Below are positions 24,088 through 33,050 of a stretch of DNA of 64,000 bases, in pieces. This DNA comes from CS2-K091 sp035527155 (lineage in GTDB: Bacteria; Planctomycetota; Phycisphaerae; Sedimentisphaerales; Anaerobacaceae). The position numbers and the translations under genes were made by a program. The notes beneath the pieces are model-generated. The model was not told the origin of the DNA. It saw only the letters and a list, made by a program, of their open reading frames with translations, and ran no database searches. The stretch is taken from the NCBI GenBank assembly GCA_035527155.1, contig DATLBB010000074.1, forward strand, positions 3,696 through 67,695. The letters run 5' to 3'. Each line of letters begins with the position of its first letter. The first letter of the stretch is position 1.

Positions 24088-24814
24088 AATTACAACCCAG
24101 GTTAGTACAACCATTGACGCGCTGACGCGGGAATTTGATATAATTGCGCACAATCTGGCCAACGTCAGCACGGTCGGATACAAGCGTAGATGCAACGCTT
24201 TTTCAAAATCCCTCGAGGCACAAGGGACGGGGGTGCAAACTTATTCTCCCGGCAGCCTTGACCTGGATTCGGTATTTGATTTTTCCCAGGGCAATATTGT
24301 AGAGACAGGTCGGCCACTGGACTTTGCGCTGTATGGCAAAGGTTTCTTTGTGATAGAGACACCCGAAGGTCCGCTTTATACCCGCAACGGCGTATTCCAT
24401 GCGAATCAAAATGGGCAAATAGTGGATTCAGTGGGAAGGATTGTATCAGGCGAAGCCGGGCCAATCACGATACCGAGCGGTGTGGCTCCGGCACAACTGA
24501 ATGTCGCAAGCGACGGCAACATCAGCTCCGGCGGTATAAGCATAGGAAAATTCAGATTTGTTGATTTCCCAGACAACGAAGACACACTTGTACCGGCCGG
24601 CGATAACTGCTACCAGATGCCGGAGCAGGATATAACACCGGTTGCAGCCGAAAATATAGTTGTAAAACAAGGCTACCAGGAGGCATCCAACGTTAAGATG
24701 ATAGACGAATTAGTGGACATGCTGATGGTATCCAGACTCTACGAAGCGAATATGAAGTTCGTCACAGCGCAGGGGGAAGCCACCGACAGTATTATGAGTG
24801 TAGCTATGGCTTAA
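24080..24814 (+). CDS. flgF: Flagellar basal-body rod protein FlgF
   Basis: A 244-residue rod protein. The N-terminal motif is FDIIAHNLANVSTVGYKRR (about 18-36), the middle contains LDFALYGKGFFVIETPEGPLYTRNG (split across strands), and the C-terminus has YQEASNVKMIDELVDMLMVSRLYEAN. Being shorter than and preceding the canonical flgG, it is assigned as FlgF, the proximal rod subunit. It starts within the 3' end of the PilZ-like gene (eight-base overlap with a GGAG ribosome site inside it). Confidence 0.92.
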   Translation: MAEITTQVSTTIDALTREFDIIAHNLANVSTVGYKRRCNAFSKSLEAQGTGVQTYSPGSLDLDSVFDFSQGNIVETGRPLDFALYGKGFFVIETPEGPLYTRNGVFHANQNGQIVDSVGRIVSGEAGPITIPSGVAPAQLNVASDGNISSGGISIGKFRFVDFPDNEDTLVPAGDNCYQMPEQDITPVAAENIVVKQGYQEASNVKMIDELVDMLMVSRLYEANMKFVTAQGEATDSIMSVAMA

Positions 24815-24869
24815 AGAAACAAGGCGTACTTTTGAATTTGTGAACTATCAAAATAAGGAGAACAAAATT

Positions 24870-25655
24870 ATGTTAAGAGCATTTTCCACTGCGGCGACGG
24901 GTATGAGCGCCCAGCAGATGATGGTTGATGTAATCGCCAATAATCTTGCCAACATTAACACGACCGGTTTCAAGCGAAGCCAGATTAATTTTGGGGATTT
25001 GCTCTACATCACGCTGCAAGAACCCGGCACGGAAGTGGCATCGGGCATAAACTCTCCCGGTGGTATTGAAATAGGCAGTGGTGTCCGAACTATATCTACA
25101 ATCAAAGTGCATACCGCCGGTGAGCTTCAGAATACCGGCCGAGCTCTTGATATTGCTATTACGGGCGAGGGCTTCCTTCAGGTAACTTTGCCGAATGGCG
25201 ATCTAAGGTATACCCGCGACGGATCACTGCAAATTAATGCCAACGGTGAGTTAGTTACTACCACCGGATACACCTTAGAGCCGGCGATTACTATTCCAGC
25301 AGACGCTACCTCTGTAAGTATCGAAAAAGATGGAGGTGTTAATATTACCGATTCCGGGGGAACGCAATCAGTTGTAGGTACTCTTGATTTGGCCCGATTT
25401 CCTAATCCGTCGGGTCTTGCGAGTGAAGGAGACAATCTGCTGGCAGAGACCCCGGCAAGCGGCACCGCTACAACCGGCACTGCAGGAGATGCGGGTTTCG
25501 GCACTATTCAATCGAGATTTCTGGAAAAAGCCAATGTCCAGATGGTTACTGAACTGGTCAGCCTTATAACCGCCCAGCGAGCATACGAAATAAACTCGCG
25601 TACAATAAGGGCAGGCGACGATATGCTTCGAACGGCAAATGAAATTGTTAGATAA
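24870..25655 (+). CDS. flgG: Flagellar distal rod protein FlgG
   Basis: A 261-residue protein with the full FlgG signature: MLRAFSTAATGMSAQQMMVD at the N-terminus, VIANNLANINTTGFKR, a GEGFLQVTLPNGDLRYTRDG block and a C-terminal EKANVQMVTELVSLITAQRAYE. The ATG at 24870 has AAGGAGAAC upstream; an earlier in-frame GTG at 24840 would add ten residues and is less likely. FlgG builds the distal rod that passes through the P and L rings. Length is that of the family (about 260). Confidence 0.97.
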   Translation: MLRAFSTAATGMSAQQMMVDVIANNLANINTTGFKRSQINFGDLLYITLQEPGTEVASGINSPGGIEIGSGVRTISTIKVHTAGELQNTGRALDIAITGEGFLQVTLPNGDLRYTRDGSLQINANGELVTTTGYTLEPAITIPADATSVSIEKDGGVNITDSGGTQSVVGTLDLARFPNPSGLASEGDNLLAETPASGTATTGTAGDAGFGTIQSRFLEKANVQMVTELVSLITAQRAYEINSRTIRAGDDMLRTANEIVR

Positions 25656-25664
25656 GGAACCATT

Positions 25665-26702
25665 ATGAGCAGAAGAAAGAGCACAAGAGCACAAGAACAT
25701 AAGAGCACAACCATACTTGTAACCTGTGTACTTATGACCTGCACACTTTTTTGCAGTACCTCAGCGAAGACCAAAGCCAATGACTTACAGAAGGATTCTA
25801 CTCTACATCTTTACCTGCCGAGAGAGGTCATAATCAAGGACGATACTGTCAGGCTGGGTCAAGTCAGCATAATACGCGGCAATCCACACGAAGGCGGACT
25901 TTTAGCCAAGGCAAGCAAAATTGCCTTAGGTCGGATTTCATTGCCGGGCCAGGAAATCGTCATCGACAGGCCAATGGTCCTGAGCAGATTGGCCTGCAAC
26001 GGAATCCCGGCGTCAAAAGTAACATTAACGGGTGCGGAAAAAATAACGGTAAAACGACAGCAGAAAATTGTCAAAGGCAGCGAACTCGTTGAGCTGGCGA
26101 GCGCGTTTCTGAAAAAAAATCCACCTGCCGGTTCTGTTTGCCAATGGGAGCCGATACGGACACCGAAAGATTTGACCGTATCTGAAGAAAGCAAAGATAT
26201 AAAATTTTCCCCTCGTTCGGTCAAAAGCAACGTAAGAAACCAGGCTAAAGTCCGGATTGCCGTGATGCAGAACGGCAAACAGACAGGGGAGCGTGAAGTA
26301 ACTTTCCGCTTAAAATACAATTGCCGCAGAGCAGTGACGCTGGTCGACATTCCCGCAGGTGCGATTATCAGCTCTGAGAATGTCAAGATAGAAAGCAGCG
26401 CATCAAGTGAGCCTGAGCCTGCTAATTGGAAGCCACCTTACGGCCTTATCACCAAACGCCGGGTGCCTGCAAAGACCGTGCTTGAGCCGCATATGTTTGG
26501 CCCTGTCAAGCCCGCAGTTATTGTCGGGCGAAATCAGAATGTTGTTATTCGAATTAAAAGACCGCTGCTTCTGGTTACGGCCATCGGCAAAGCTATACAA
26601 GAGGGCCGGGCCGGTGAATATATAAAGGTGCGAAACCTGAACTCACAACGAATAATCTTAGTCAGGATCAATGAAGACGGGACCGTGGAACCGGTCATCT
26701 GA
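25665..26702 (+). CDS. flgA: Flagellar P-ring assembly chaperone FlgA
   Basis: A 345-residue periplasmic protein. The N-terminal 18 residues are encoded by an 8-bp repeat array (KSTRAQEHKST) before a hydrophobic signal core (TTILVTCVLMTCTLFC). The C-terminal half carries the SAF-type domain of FlgA (RAVTLVDIPAGAIISSENV near 225-243, then GLITKRRVPAKTVLEPHM) and a terminal GEYIKVRN segment typical of the family. FlgA helps FlgI polymerise into the P ring. It is longer than enterobacterial FlgA (about 220) because of an N-terminal domain found in many other phyla. It precedes flgH and flgI. Confidence 0.9.
   Translation: MSRRKSTRAQEHKSTTILVTCVLMTCTLFCSTSAKTKANDLQKDSTLHLYLPREVIIKDDTVRLGQVSIIRGNPHEGGLLAKASKIALGRISLPGQEIVIDRPMVLSRLACNGIPASKVTLTGAEKITVKRQQKIVKGSELVELASAFLKKNPPAGSVCQWEPIRTPKDLTVSEESKDIKFSPRSVKSNVRNQAKVRIAVMQNGKQTGEREVTFRLKYNCRRAVTLVDIPAGAIISSENVKIESSASSEPEPANWKPPYGLITKRRVPAKTVLEPHMFGPVKPAVIVGRNQNVVIRIKRPLLLVTAIGKAIQEGRAGEYIKVRNLNSQRIILVRINEDGTVEPVI
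25679..25710. repeat. 8-bp-period repeat array, four units, in flgA
   Basis: AAGAGCAC, AAGAGCAC, AAGAACAT, AAGAGCAC. Translated in frame in the signal-peptide n-region of FlgA. Confidence 0.7.
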
Positions 26703-26714
26703 AAGGAGAAAAAA

Positions 26715-27353
26715 ATGGACAATAGAACAAGCTTGGTATTTATCTTAACGGTTTTTTTGCTGTGCCCGGTCCTGCCGATGGCTGACTCACAAGCGGATTC
26801 TATCTGGGCCAAAAGAGACAAGGTTATGGGGGATTTATACGCCGACGATGTGGCCCGCAACATAGGCGACGTCCTGACAATTATGATTAGTGAAGACAGC
26901 AAGGTAGATAACAAAGCAAAAAGAGATTTGAAAAAGGAGGTTGACAAATCAACCACCTTTAATGGAGAGCTTGGTATCACCACACCAAATAATAATCTTC
27001 TACCGCGTATCCCCGGTTTTACCATGGCTGCTGAATCCACGAATGAGCTAAAAAGCAAGGCTGACTTCAAAGACGAGCGCAAGTTTATCGACCGTGTCAC
27101 GGTGGTTGTTGTGGATATCCTGCCGAATCACAACCTTGTGGTTATTGGAGCGCGTCGCCGTAATATTGCAGGCGACATACAAAACATTGAGGTAAGCGGG
27201 ATAGTGAGGCCAAGCGATATTGCGTTTGATAACACAGTCAAGAGCGAACAGGTTGCAGACTTTCGCATTGTAACCAAGAACACGGGTATCTCTGCACCAT
27301 ATACCAGGCCAGGCTGGCTCGGCAGAATATTCGATATTATCTGGCCGTTTTAA
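26715..27353 (+). CDS. flgH: Flagellar L-ring protein FlgH
   Basis: A 212-residue protein matching FlgH in the mature region: SIWAKRDKVMGDLYADDVARNIGDVLTIMI (in pieces), FIDRVTVVVVDILPNHNLVVIG, and VSGIVRPSDIAFDNTV with SEQVADFRI. It forms the outer-membrane L ring. The signal peptide (residues about 5-27) ends PMADSQA and lacks the Cys of the usual FlgH lipobox; the only Cys lies inside the hydrophobic core. Anchoring may therefore differ. Strong GAAAGGAG ribosome site. Presence of FlgH and FlgI shows a Gram-negative envelope. Confidence 0.93.
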   Translation: MDNRTSLVFILTVFLLCPVLPMADSQADSIWAKRDKVMGDLYADDVARNIGDVLTIMISEDSKVDNKAKRDLKKEVDKSTTFNGELGITTPNNNLLPRIPGFTMAAESTNELKSKADFKDERKFIDRVTVVVVDILPNHNLVVIGARRRNIAGDIQNIEVSGIVRPSDIAFDNTVKSEQVADFRIVTKNTGISAPYTRPGWLGRIFDIIWPF

Positions 27354-27392
27354 TTACGTCATTTGCACAATTTTTTTTGAAGGTAAAAGCTT

Positions 27393-28523
27393 ATGAAATC
27401 TCGTCTAATACTTTTGTTTTTAATCCTGCTAAGTACGGTTGATGCCGGACAATGTGAGCGAATCAAGGACATTGTTGATATTCAGGGGATTCGCAGCAAC
27501 CCGCTCAGAGGTATCGGATTAGTTGTTGGTCTGGCCGGAACCGGCGACAGCACATTGCTGTCGCGACAAATGCTGACGAATATACTAAGGGATTCGGGAC
27601 TGGTTCTTACTCCAACGGACTTGAAAAGCGGCAATATTGCCGTGGTTATGGTTACAGCAGAGCTGGGACCTTTTGCCCGCGAAGGCTCACGAATTGACGT
27701 CGATGTCTCTGCTATAGGAGATGCTAAAAGCCTTCAGGGTGCAATGCTGCTGCCGACACCGTTAAAAGGTCTTGACGGCCAGGTTTATGCCGTGGCCCAG
27801 GGTGGAGTCTCGATTGGCGGCTGGACGGCAGCAGGCGAGAAGGCTTCCATCACAAAGAACCACCAGACGGTCGGGCGAATTCCCGACGGTGCAACAGTCG
27901 AAAAGGAAGAAATTGCCACCTTTGTGGAATACATCGCGGGCCAAGCCAAGGGGCATCCCTCTCGGGACAGGCTTATCACGCTTAATCTTAGAAACAGCGA
28001 TTTTACAACTGCAGAGCGAATCAGCAGGGCCATCAACCAGACTTATGCAGACAGTGCAGCAGTAGTTGACGCCGGCACCATCAAAGTTAAAGTCCCCAAT
28101 GAAATTAGACGGACGGGTATAGCCGGCTTTATCGACGATATTACAAAGGACGATGTCAAGGTCGATATTCCCGCGGTAGTAGTTATTAACGAGCGTACCG
28201 GCACGATTGTGGTCGGGGAAAATGTGGGCATATCAGCAGTGGCGATTTCCCAGGGCAGCCTCGTTGTGAAAATCAAAGAAACCGAAGTTGTTTCTCAGCC
28301 GACCGCTCCTTTCTCCGACTCGGGCACAACAGAAAGAGTTCTGGAGACGATAATAGGAGTCGAAGAGAAAGAGGGACATCTGATTCCTGTACCCAGGACA
28401 GTAACCGTCTCTGAGCTGGCCCATACGCTCAACGCCATAGGGGCATCACCAACAGACCTGATAACGATATTTAACGCTTTGAAAAAGGCCGGCGCCCTTC
28501 AAGCCAGACTGGTGATAATGTAG
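27393..28523 (+). CDS. flgI: Flagellar P-ring protein FlgI
   Basis: A 376-residue periplasmic protein with a signal peptide (LILLFLILLSTVDAG) and FlgI motifs: IKDIVDIQGIRSNPLRGIGLVVGLAGTGD (in pieces), IDVDVSAIGDAKSLQGA, and the C-terminal LAHTLNAIGASPTDLITIFNALKKAGALQA. It forms the P ring in the peptidoglycan layer. Residues about 186-194 (AKGHPSRDR) are encoded by a copy of the CATCCCTCTCGGGAC hairpin repeat, a small in-frame insertion in a loop. Gene order flgA-flgH-flgI-flgJ is typical outside the enterics. Confidence 0.95.
   Translation: MKSRLILLFLILLSTVDAGQCERIKDIVDIQGIRSNPLRGIGLVVGLAGTGDSTLLSRQMLTNILRDSGLVLTPTDLKSGNIAVVMVTAELGPFAREGSRIDVDVSAIGDAKSLQGAMLLPTPLKGLDGQVYAVAQGGVSIGGWTAAGEKASITKNHQTVGRIPDGATVEKEEIATFVEYIAGQAKGHPSRDRLITLNLRNSDFTTAERISRAINQTYADSAAVVDAGTIKVKVPNEIRRTGIAGFIDDITKDDVKVDIPAVVVINERTGTIVVGENVGISAVAISQGSLVVKIKETEVVSQPTAPFSDSGTTERVLETIIGVEEKEGHLIPVPRTVTVSELAHTLNAIGASPTDLITIFNALKKAGALQARLVIM
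27949..27970. repeat. Hairpin repeat, stem TCCC/GGGA, inside flgI
   Basis: GGGGCATCCCTCTCGGGACA, the same sequence as the two copies in flgJ; the minus strand reads TCCC-GAGA-GGGA. Translated in frame. Confidence 0.65.
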
Positions 28524-28551
28524 TCCGCTTGGGGACGCCTAACGGCGGAGT
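28524..28551. repeat. Hairpin repeat before flgJ, supplies its ribosome site
   Basis: GGGGACGCCTAACGGCGGAG; stem CGCC/GGCG. The right flank GGAG is seven bases before the flgJ ATG at 28558. Sister copy at 35588-35611. Confidence 0.6.
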
Positions 28552-28557
28552 AATTTA

Positions 28558-28950
28558 ATGGACAGCGCCAATTTGATATTAACCGGACCCGCATCACTTC
28601 TGCCGGGGGGCATCCCTCTCGGGACTGCGCTATGCCAAGGGGCATCCCTCTCGGGACTGAGGAATTTAGACAATGCCGATGGCATTGCAAAACAGAAAAA
28701 GGAACAAGCAGCCAAGGATTTTGAATCAGTTTTACTCGGTAAGCTGTTAGACGAAATGAAAAATTCCATCGGCGACTGGGGCTTTGAGGAAGATGGGGCT
28801 TCTAAACAGATTGAGGGAATATTCTGGCTATACCTGGCCCGTCATCTCGCAGACAACGGCGGCCTGGGGCTCTGGAAGGACATTTACCAAACTTTAACTA
28901 ATCCGGACCAGACTAACAAAACTACGCAGTCGCTGGATAAGAACGTATGA
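28558..28950 (+). CDS. flgJ: FlgJ-type rod-binding protein without peptidoglycan hydrolase
   Basis: A 130-residue protein. Residues about 45-115 match the rod-binding N-terminal domain of FlgJ (AAKDFESVLLGKLLDEMKNSIGD, then IFWLYLARHLADNGGLGLWKDI). The C-terminal muramidase domain of enteric FlgJ is absent, as in many other phyla, so rod passage through peptidoglycan must use another enzyme. Residues about 16-36 are encoded by two tandem copies of a hairpin repeat (28607-28627, 28639-28659), so the N-terminus is repeat-derived. The stop overlaps the flgN start (ATGA). Confidence 0.85.
   Translation: MDSANLILTGPASLLPGGIPLGTALCQGASLSGLRNLDNADGIAKQKKEQAAKDFESVLLGKLLDEMKNSIGDWGFEEDGASKQIEGIFWLYLARHLADNGGLGLWKDIYQTLTNPDQTNKTTQSLDKNV
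28607..28659. repeat. Two direct copies of GGGGCATCCCTCTCGGGACTG in flgJ
   Basis: Identical 21-base copies at 28607-28627 and 28639-28659; each is a TCCC/GGGA hairpin with GAGA loop on the minus strand. Both are translated in frame. Confidence 0.75.
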
Positions 28951-29468
28951 AAACAACAGCAATCAAAATAGAAGAAAAAGTCGAGGAGCTGCTGGTTATT
29001 CTCGACGAAGATATTGAGCATATACAGCAAAATCTATCGCGGCTAAACGAGCTGCGCAGCCTGGTTATCAAGCACGACGACGTCGCTCTGAGCACCCTGC
29101 TTGAGCACATCCAAGCCGAGTCGGACAGAAACCTTAGCCACGAATTAAAAAGGCATTCGGTACGAAAAGAATTGGCGAATGCCCTCGGCTATGATATCGA
29201 ACAAATGACCCTGTCTACACTCGAAGCCATCCTGCCAAAAGAAAAACAAGTACAGGTGACCAGGAGGAAGGCAAAACTAACATCATTGATTAAAGAGCTT
29301 AAGAAAGAACATTTGAGCACAGCGCTGCTTTTGTCAGACTGTGCCAGATTTAACAGAATGCTTTTGAAAAGCGTCTTCAATCTTGGGAATACAGGGACAG
29401 TTTACTACGGTTCCAATGGTGCAACCAAAGAGCAACCCGATATGGCTTTTGTTAATCTGCAGTTTTGA
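28947..29468 (+). CDS. flgN: FlgN-family export chaperone
   Basis: A 173-residue, almost entirely helical protein with long amphipathic helices and no signal peptide. The layout (helix with LLVILDEDIEHIQQNLSRLNELRSLVI, a middle region, then a third helix with LLLSDCARFNRMLL) fits FlgN, which binds the C-termini of FlgK and FlgL before export. It directly precedes flgK and flgL, and overlaps flgJ by four bases. Sequence identity to enteric FlgN is low, so the call rests on fold pattern and position. Confidence 0.75.
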   Translation: MKTTAIKIEEKVEELLVILDEDIEHIQQNLSRLNELRSLVIKHDDVALSTLLEHIQAESDRNLSHELKRHSVRKELANALGYDIEQMTLSTLEAILPKEKQVQVTRRKAKLTSLIKELKKEHLSTALLLSDCARFNRMLLKSVFNLGNTGTVYYGSNGATKEQPDMAFVNLQF

Positions 29469-29522
29469 GCAAAATACTGTAAATGGTAAGGGTACAAATA
29501 GCGGCCCGAACGGAGTGCAAAA

Positions 29523-31499
29523 ATGGATAGTTTCTCCATAGGTCTTAGCGGCTTTGAGGCGGCGCAGAAGGCCCTTGATACAATCGGCAACAATATTGCC
29601 AATGCGGCAACTGAGGGCTACCACCGCCAGAGAATAAATCTGACTCCAGCATACTCGTCGCAAGTCGGCTCGCTTCAAGTGGGGGGAGGCGTCGATGTTG
29701 CCGGCGTCACGAGAATGGTCGACCGCTTTTTGGAGCAGGAGCTGCTCCGACAGCAGTCGTCATTAGGTCAGGTCTCGCAGGAATTTTCTAAGCTGCGCAC
29801 AGTCGAGAGTGCATTCGGAGAGCTTTCAGCCAGTGGCGGCTTGAGCACAGTTATAGATGATTTTTTCAACGCGTTACAAGACCTTAGCGCTCATCCAGCA
29901 GAGATTATTTATCAAAACCAGGCTGTAACCAAAGCAGAAACTTTAGCTTACCGATTCAGAGCATTAGGAGAATTTCTGACCACCCTGGAAACCAATATCA
30001 GGTTAGAAGCTGAAAATACCGTCGAGCAGATTAATTTGCTGATAGACAGAATAGCCGAGCTAAATGGTGACATAGGAAAGATAGAAATAACCGGTGGGCA
30101 GGCCAACAACTTATGTGACCAAAGAGACCAAAGCATAACAGAACTGTCTGAATTGATTAATATCGAGACTCAGAACAGAGAATATGGTGTGGTTGATGTC
30201 AGTGCTGCGGGAATACCCGTGGTAACAAGCACCTCTGCCAGCGGATTCGAGGTGGGTTTAAACGAAGACGGGGAGCTGGGTATTTCCATCGCCGGGATGA
30301 CCGATTATAATATAATCGTCGAGGGCGGCGAGCTTGGCGGATTATTGTCGCTAAGAAACACACTTGTCTCTGATGTTCACGATGACCTAAACGATTTAGC
30401 AAGCGGGATAATCCAACAGATAAATCAATACCATGTGCAGGGAGCAGGTTCGGAAGGGTCGTTTTCCCAACTTACCGGCTGGGCGAATACAAGTGGAGAT
30501 TTATCCGATTTCAGCACGGTATCTGCCGGCTACGTGTACATCAGGGTCATCAATACAAGCAGTGAGGCAGTAGTGCGAACTGCGATTCCGGTCTCACAGG
30601 GCGCTTCGTCTGATACGTTGACCGAGATAGCCAGCTATATTACAAGCAATGTTGCTAATGTGACTGCTTCGGTGAATTCATCAAATCAGCTGAGCATGAC
30701 AGCCGTCACGGGCTATAAATTCGATTTTCTCCCCTATGTCTTGTCTGCGCCTACAGCCAGCACTCTTACCGGAGCATCGCCGCCAACTATATCGGTATCA
30801 GGCATCTACACAGGCACAGCTAACGACACTTTCAGGTTTACGGTATCAGGCGCCGGCTCGGTAGGCAACGGTACCTTGACGCTTGAAGTGAAGGATGACA
30901 GCGGTGCCGGAGATGTGATTGCCACCCTTAACATTGGTTCCGGTTATGACGCCAGTCCGCTCGATATCGGCAACGGGATTAAAATATCTCTCAGCACCGG
31001 CGGTGATTTCGGTGCAGGTGACAACTTCGATGTCGATGCGTTTGCAGACACCGATACTTCAGAACTACTGTCAGCGGTTGGAATAAATACGTTTTTTTCC
31101 GGCAGCAGTGCTTCAGATATGGCAGTTTGTTCGGACATATCTGCTACACCCAGGCGAATAGCGACATCTTTAGGGGCGGATATGACCGATAACGCCAATG
31201 CCCTGCGAATGGCAGGTTTGAAGGACGTGGCGCTAAGCAGCCTGAACAGTATGACACCCGGAGAGTTTTATCGCCGGCTGGTTTCAAACACAGGTCAGGA
31301 AATTTCCATTAGACAAATACGAGAGGACAACATCGAGCTTATAATCCAAAACTTTGCCAATCAAAAAAGCGAGATAAGCGACGTCGACATCAACGAGGAA
31401 GCAGCTCAAATGTTGGTCTTCGAACAAATGTACCACGCAATGGCGAAATATATGAGCGTAGTTCAGTCTACGATATCAAACCTTATGGACATAATGTAA
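29523..31499 (+). CDS. flgK: Flagellar hook-associated protein 1 (FlgK)
   Basis: A 658-residue protein with FlgK termini: SFSIGLSGFEAAQKALDTIG then NNIANAATEGYHRQRI at the start, and VDINEEAAQMLVFEQMYHAMAKY near the end. FlgK is the first hook-filament junction protein. The middle (about 415-515) holds an inserted beta domain with GTANDTFRFTVSGAGSVGNG, LNIGSGYDASPLDIGNGIKI and GAGDNFDVDAF, a type often inserted into hook-associated proteins of planctomycetes. It is longer than enteric FlgK (about 550) because of this insert. Confidence 0.95.
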   Translation: MDSFSIGLSGFEAAQKALDTIGNNIANAATEGYHRQRINLTPAYSSQVGSLQVGGGVDVAGVTRMVDRFLEQELLRQQSSLGQVSQEFSKLRTVESAFGELSASGGLSTVIDDFFNALQDLSAHPAEIIYQNQAVTKAETLAYRFRALGEFLTTLETNIRLEAENTVEQINLLIDRIAELNGDIGKIEITGGQANNLCDQRDQSITELSELINIETQNREYGVVDVSAAGIPVVTSTSASGFEVGLNEDGELGISIAGMTDYNIIVEGGELGGLLSLRNTLVSDVHDDLNDLASGIIQQINQYHVQGAGSEGSFSQLTGWANTSGDLSDFSTVSAGYVYIRVINTSSEAVVRTAIPVSQGASSDTLTEIASYITSNVANVTASVNSSNQLSMTAVTGYKFDFLPYVLSAPTASTLTGASPPTISVSGIYTGTANDTFRFTVSGAGSVGNGTLTLEVKDDSGAGDVIATLNIGSGYDASPLDIGNGIKISLSTGGDFGAGDNFDVDAFADTDTSELLSAVGINTFFSGSSASDMAVCSDISATPRRIATSLGADMTDNANALRMAGLKDVALSSLNSMTPGEFYRRLVSNTGQEISIRQIREDNIELIIQNFANQKSEISDVDINEEAAQMLVFEQMYHAMAKYMSVVQSTISNLMDIM

Positions 31500-31524
31500 A
31501 GGGCAGGATTTGATTGAAAGGTTT

Positions 31525-31536
31525 CTCCGTAAGGAG
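31525..31536. repeat. Hairpin repeat before flgL, supplies its ribosome site
   Basis: CTCC-GTAA-GGAG followed by TCC, 12 bases before the flgL ATG. The right stem GGAG acts as a possible Shine-Dalgarno sequence. Member of the GNRA-loop family. Confidence 0.6.
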
Positions 31537-31547
31537 TCCCAAGGACA

Positions 31548-33050
31548 ATGAGCGGAACATTAGGCAATACTTACAATAATATTAACTTTGCACTGAATTT
31601 GCACTCCGAGGCAATGGCCCGCCTGCAGGAACAAGTATCTACGGGCGCCCGGATAAATCGAGCCTCTGACGGCCCATCCGCCGCGTACCGGATTTTAGGG
31701 CTCAACTCAGAGGAAAGATTACTGGGCAATTACATAAAAAACCTCTCGGATGTTATTGGAACTGTGGAGCTTTCCTCGAACATAATTGGGGATATGTTAT
31801 CAGGGTTTACAGGACCTCAGGGAGTGATATCACGTCTAACTCAAATTACCAGCGGCACCTATAGCGCAGAGAGCAGAAAAACCACCGCAGAGGGAATCAA
31901 CGAACAATTGGAACAGATGCTTATGCTGGCCAATACCAAACGTATGGGCCAATACCTGTTTGGGGGCGGTAAGACAAGCTCTGCACCCTATGTCGCAACA
32001 CGTGTCGATGGAAAAATCACAAAAGTAACTTACCAGGGCAGCCTTGAGGACCGGGATATAGAGGTGGCTCCGGGTGTCGAATCATCAGCTCTTTATGTGG
32101 GCGATAATATCTTTCGTTCGAATGATCGCAGTACACCGGAATTTACTCTTGGCAATACCGGCGTTACAGCCGGAACAGGGACATCGAGTGTTACAGGTTT
32201 TACCTGGCTGACCGTGGCCGCCGCGGTAAACGAAAAGCAAACCATTACAATCACGGGAGGGACGCCTACGTCCGGCAATATTAACATAGCCTTCGGTGCT
32301 GCGGCGCCGCTGTCAGTTGATGTTGGCTACCATGCTACTGCTGCTGAAGTTGAAACTGCGTTGGAAACTCTGGGTAGCATTGGCAGTGGTGATGTAACTT
32401 GTACCGGCAATTTTCTTGATGATGCCAATGGTATTACCATTGAATTTACCGGTGCACTGGCACTGACCAACGTTGCAGAGATGGTAGTTACTGATGTCGA
32501 CCTGGATGCCGGAGCGCCGGCAATTTCAACAGACCGGGATGGAGGGATGCAACTTTCCATTGACGGCGGAACGGCAGTTGCTATCCCCATCGGCGATAAG
32601 ACCAACGTGGCTATAACAAATCCGGACGGCAAAGTCCTGTATGTCAATGCCGCGGGAACAATCAGTACCGGTGTTGAGCTGGTAGAGGTACCCGGGACCC
32701 ATGATATATTCAACACACTCATTACTATTCGGGACGTGCTGAAAAATGTAAAAGGACATACCGATACTCAAGCACGGGAACTGCTGAATAATTCATTTGA
32801 TTCGCTGGATGAGCTAAAAAACCTTTTTGCTCAGACTCAAGCTACCGTAGGGTCAAGAATAAACTTTCTGGACACTCTCGAGGACAATCTAACAAATATG
32901 AAGTACAACACTGAGGATGAAACGACACGCCTGGAGGAAGCCGATATCGCGCAACTTGCGATTGATCTCTCTCGCCGTGAGGTTCTATACCAAATGTCGT
33001 TGGCGATGGCTGCAAAACTTCTGTCTATGTCGCTGCTGGATTTCCTCTGA
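31548..33050 (+). CDS. flgL: Flagellar hook-associated protein 3 (FlgL)
   Basis: A 500-residue protein with flagellin-like termini: N-terminal LQEQVSTGARINRASDGPSAAYRI (in pieces) and C-terminal EEADIAQLAIDLSRREVLYQMSLAMAAKL. FlgL is the second junction protein. Enteric FlgL is about 310 residues; the excess is a central region with a beta domain (about 225-325, TITGGTPTSGNINIAF ... HATAAEVETALETLGSI ... ITIEFTGALALTNV) that is clearly related to a domain in FliD at residues about 370-465. The domain is expected to protrude from the filament surface. Confidence 0.93.
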   Translation: MSGTLGNTYNNINFALNLHSEAMARLQEQVSTGARINRASDGPSAAYRILGLNSEERLLGNYIKNLSDVIGTVELSSNIIGDMLSGFTGPQGVISRLTQITSGTYSAESRKTTAEGINEQLEQMLMLANTKRMGQYLFGGGKTSSAPYVATRVDGKITKVTYQGSLEDRDIEVAPGVESSALYVGDNIFRSNDRSTPEFTLGNTGVTAGTGTSSVTGFTWLTVAAAVNEKQTITITGGTPTSGNINIAFGAAAPLSVDVGYHATAAEVETALETLGSIGSGDVTCTGNFLDDANGITIEFTGALALTNVAEMVVTDVDLDAGAPAISTDRDGGMQLSIDGGTAVAIPIGDKTNVAITNPDGKVLYVNAAGTISTGVELVEVPGTHDIFNTLITIRDVLKNVKGHTDTQARELLNNSFDSLDELKNLFAQTQATVGSRINFLDTLEDNLTNMKYNTEDETTRLEEADIAQLAIDLSRREVLYQMSLAMAAKLLSMSLLDFL

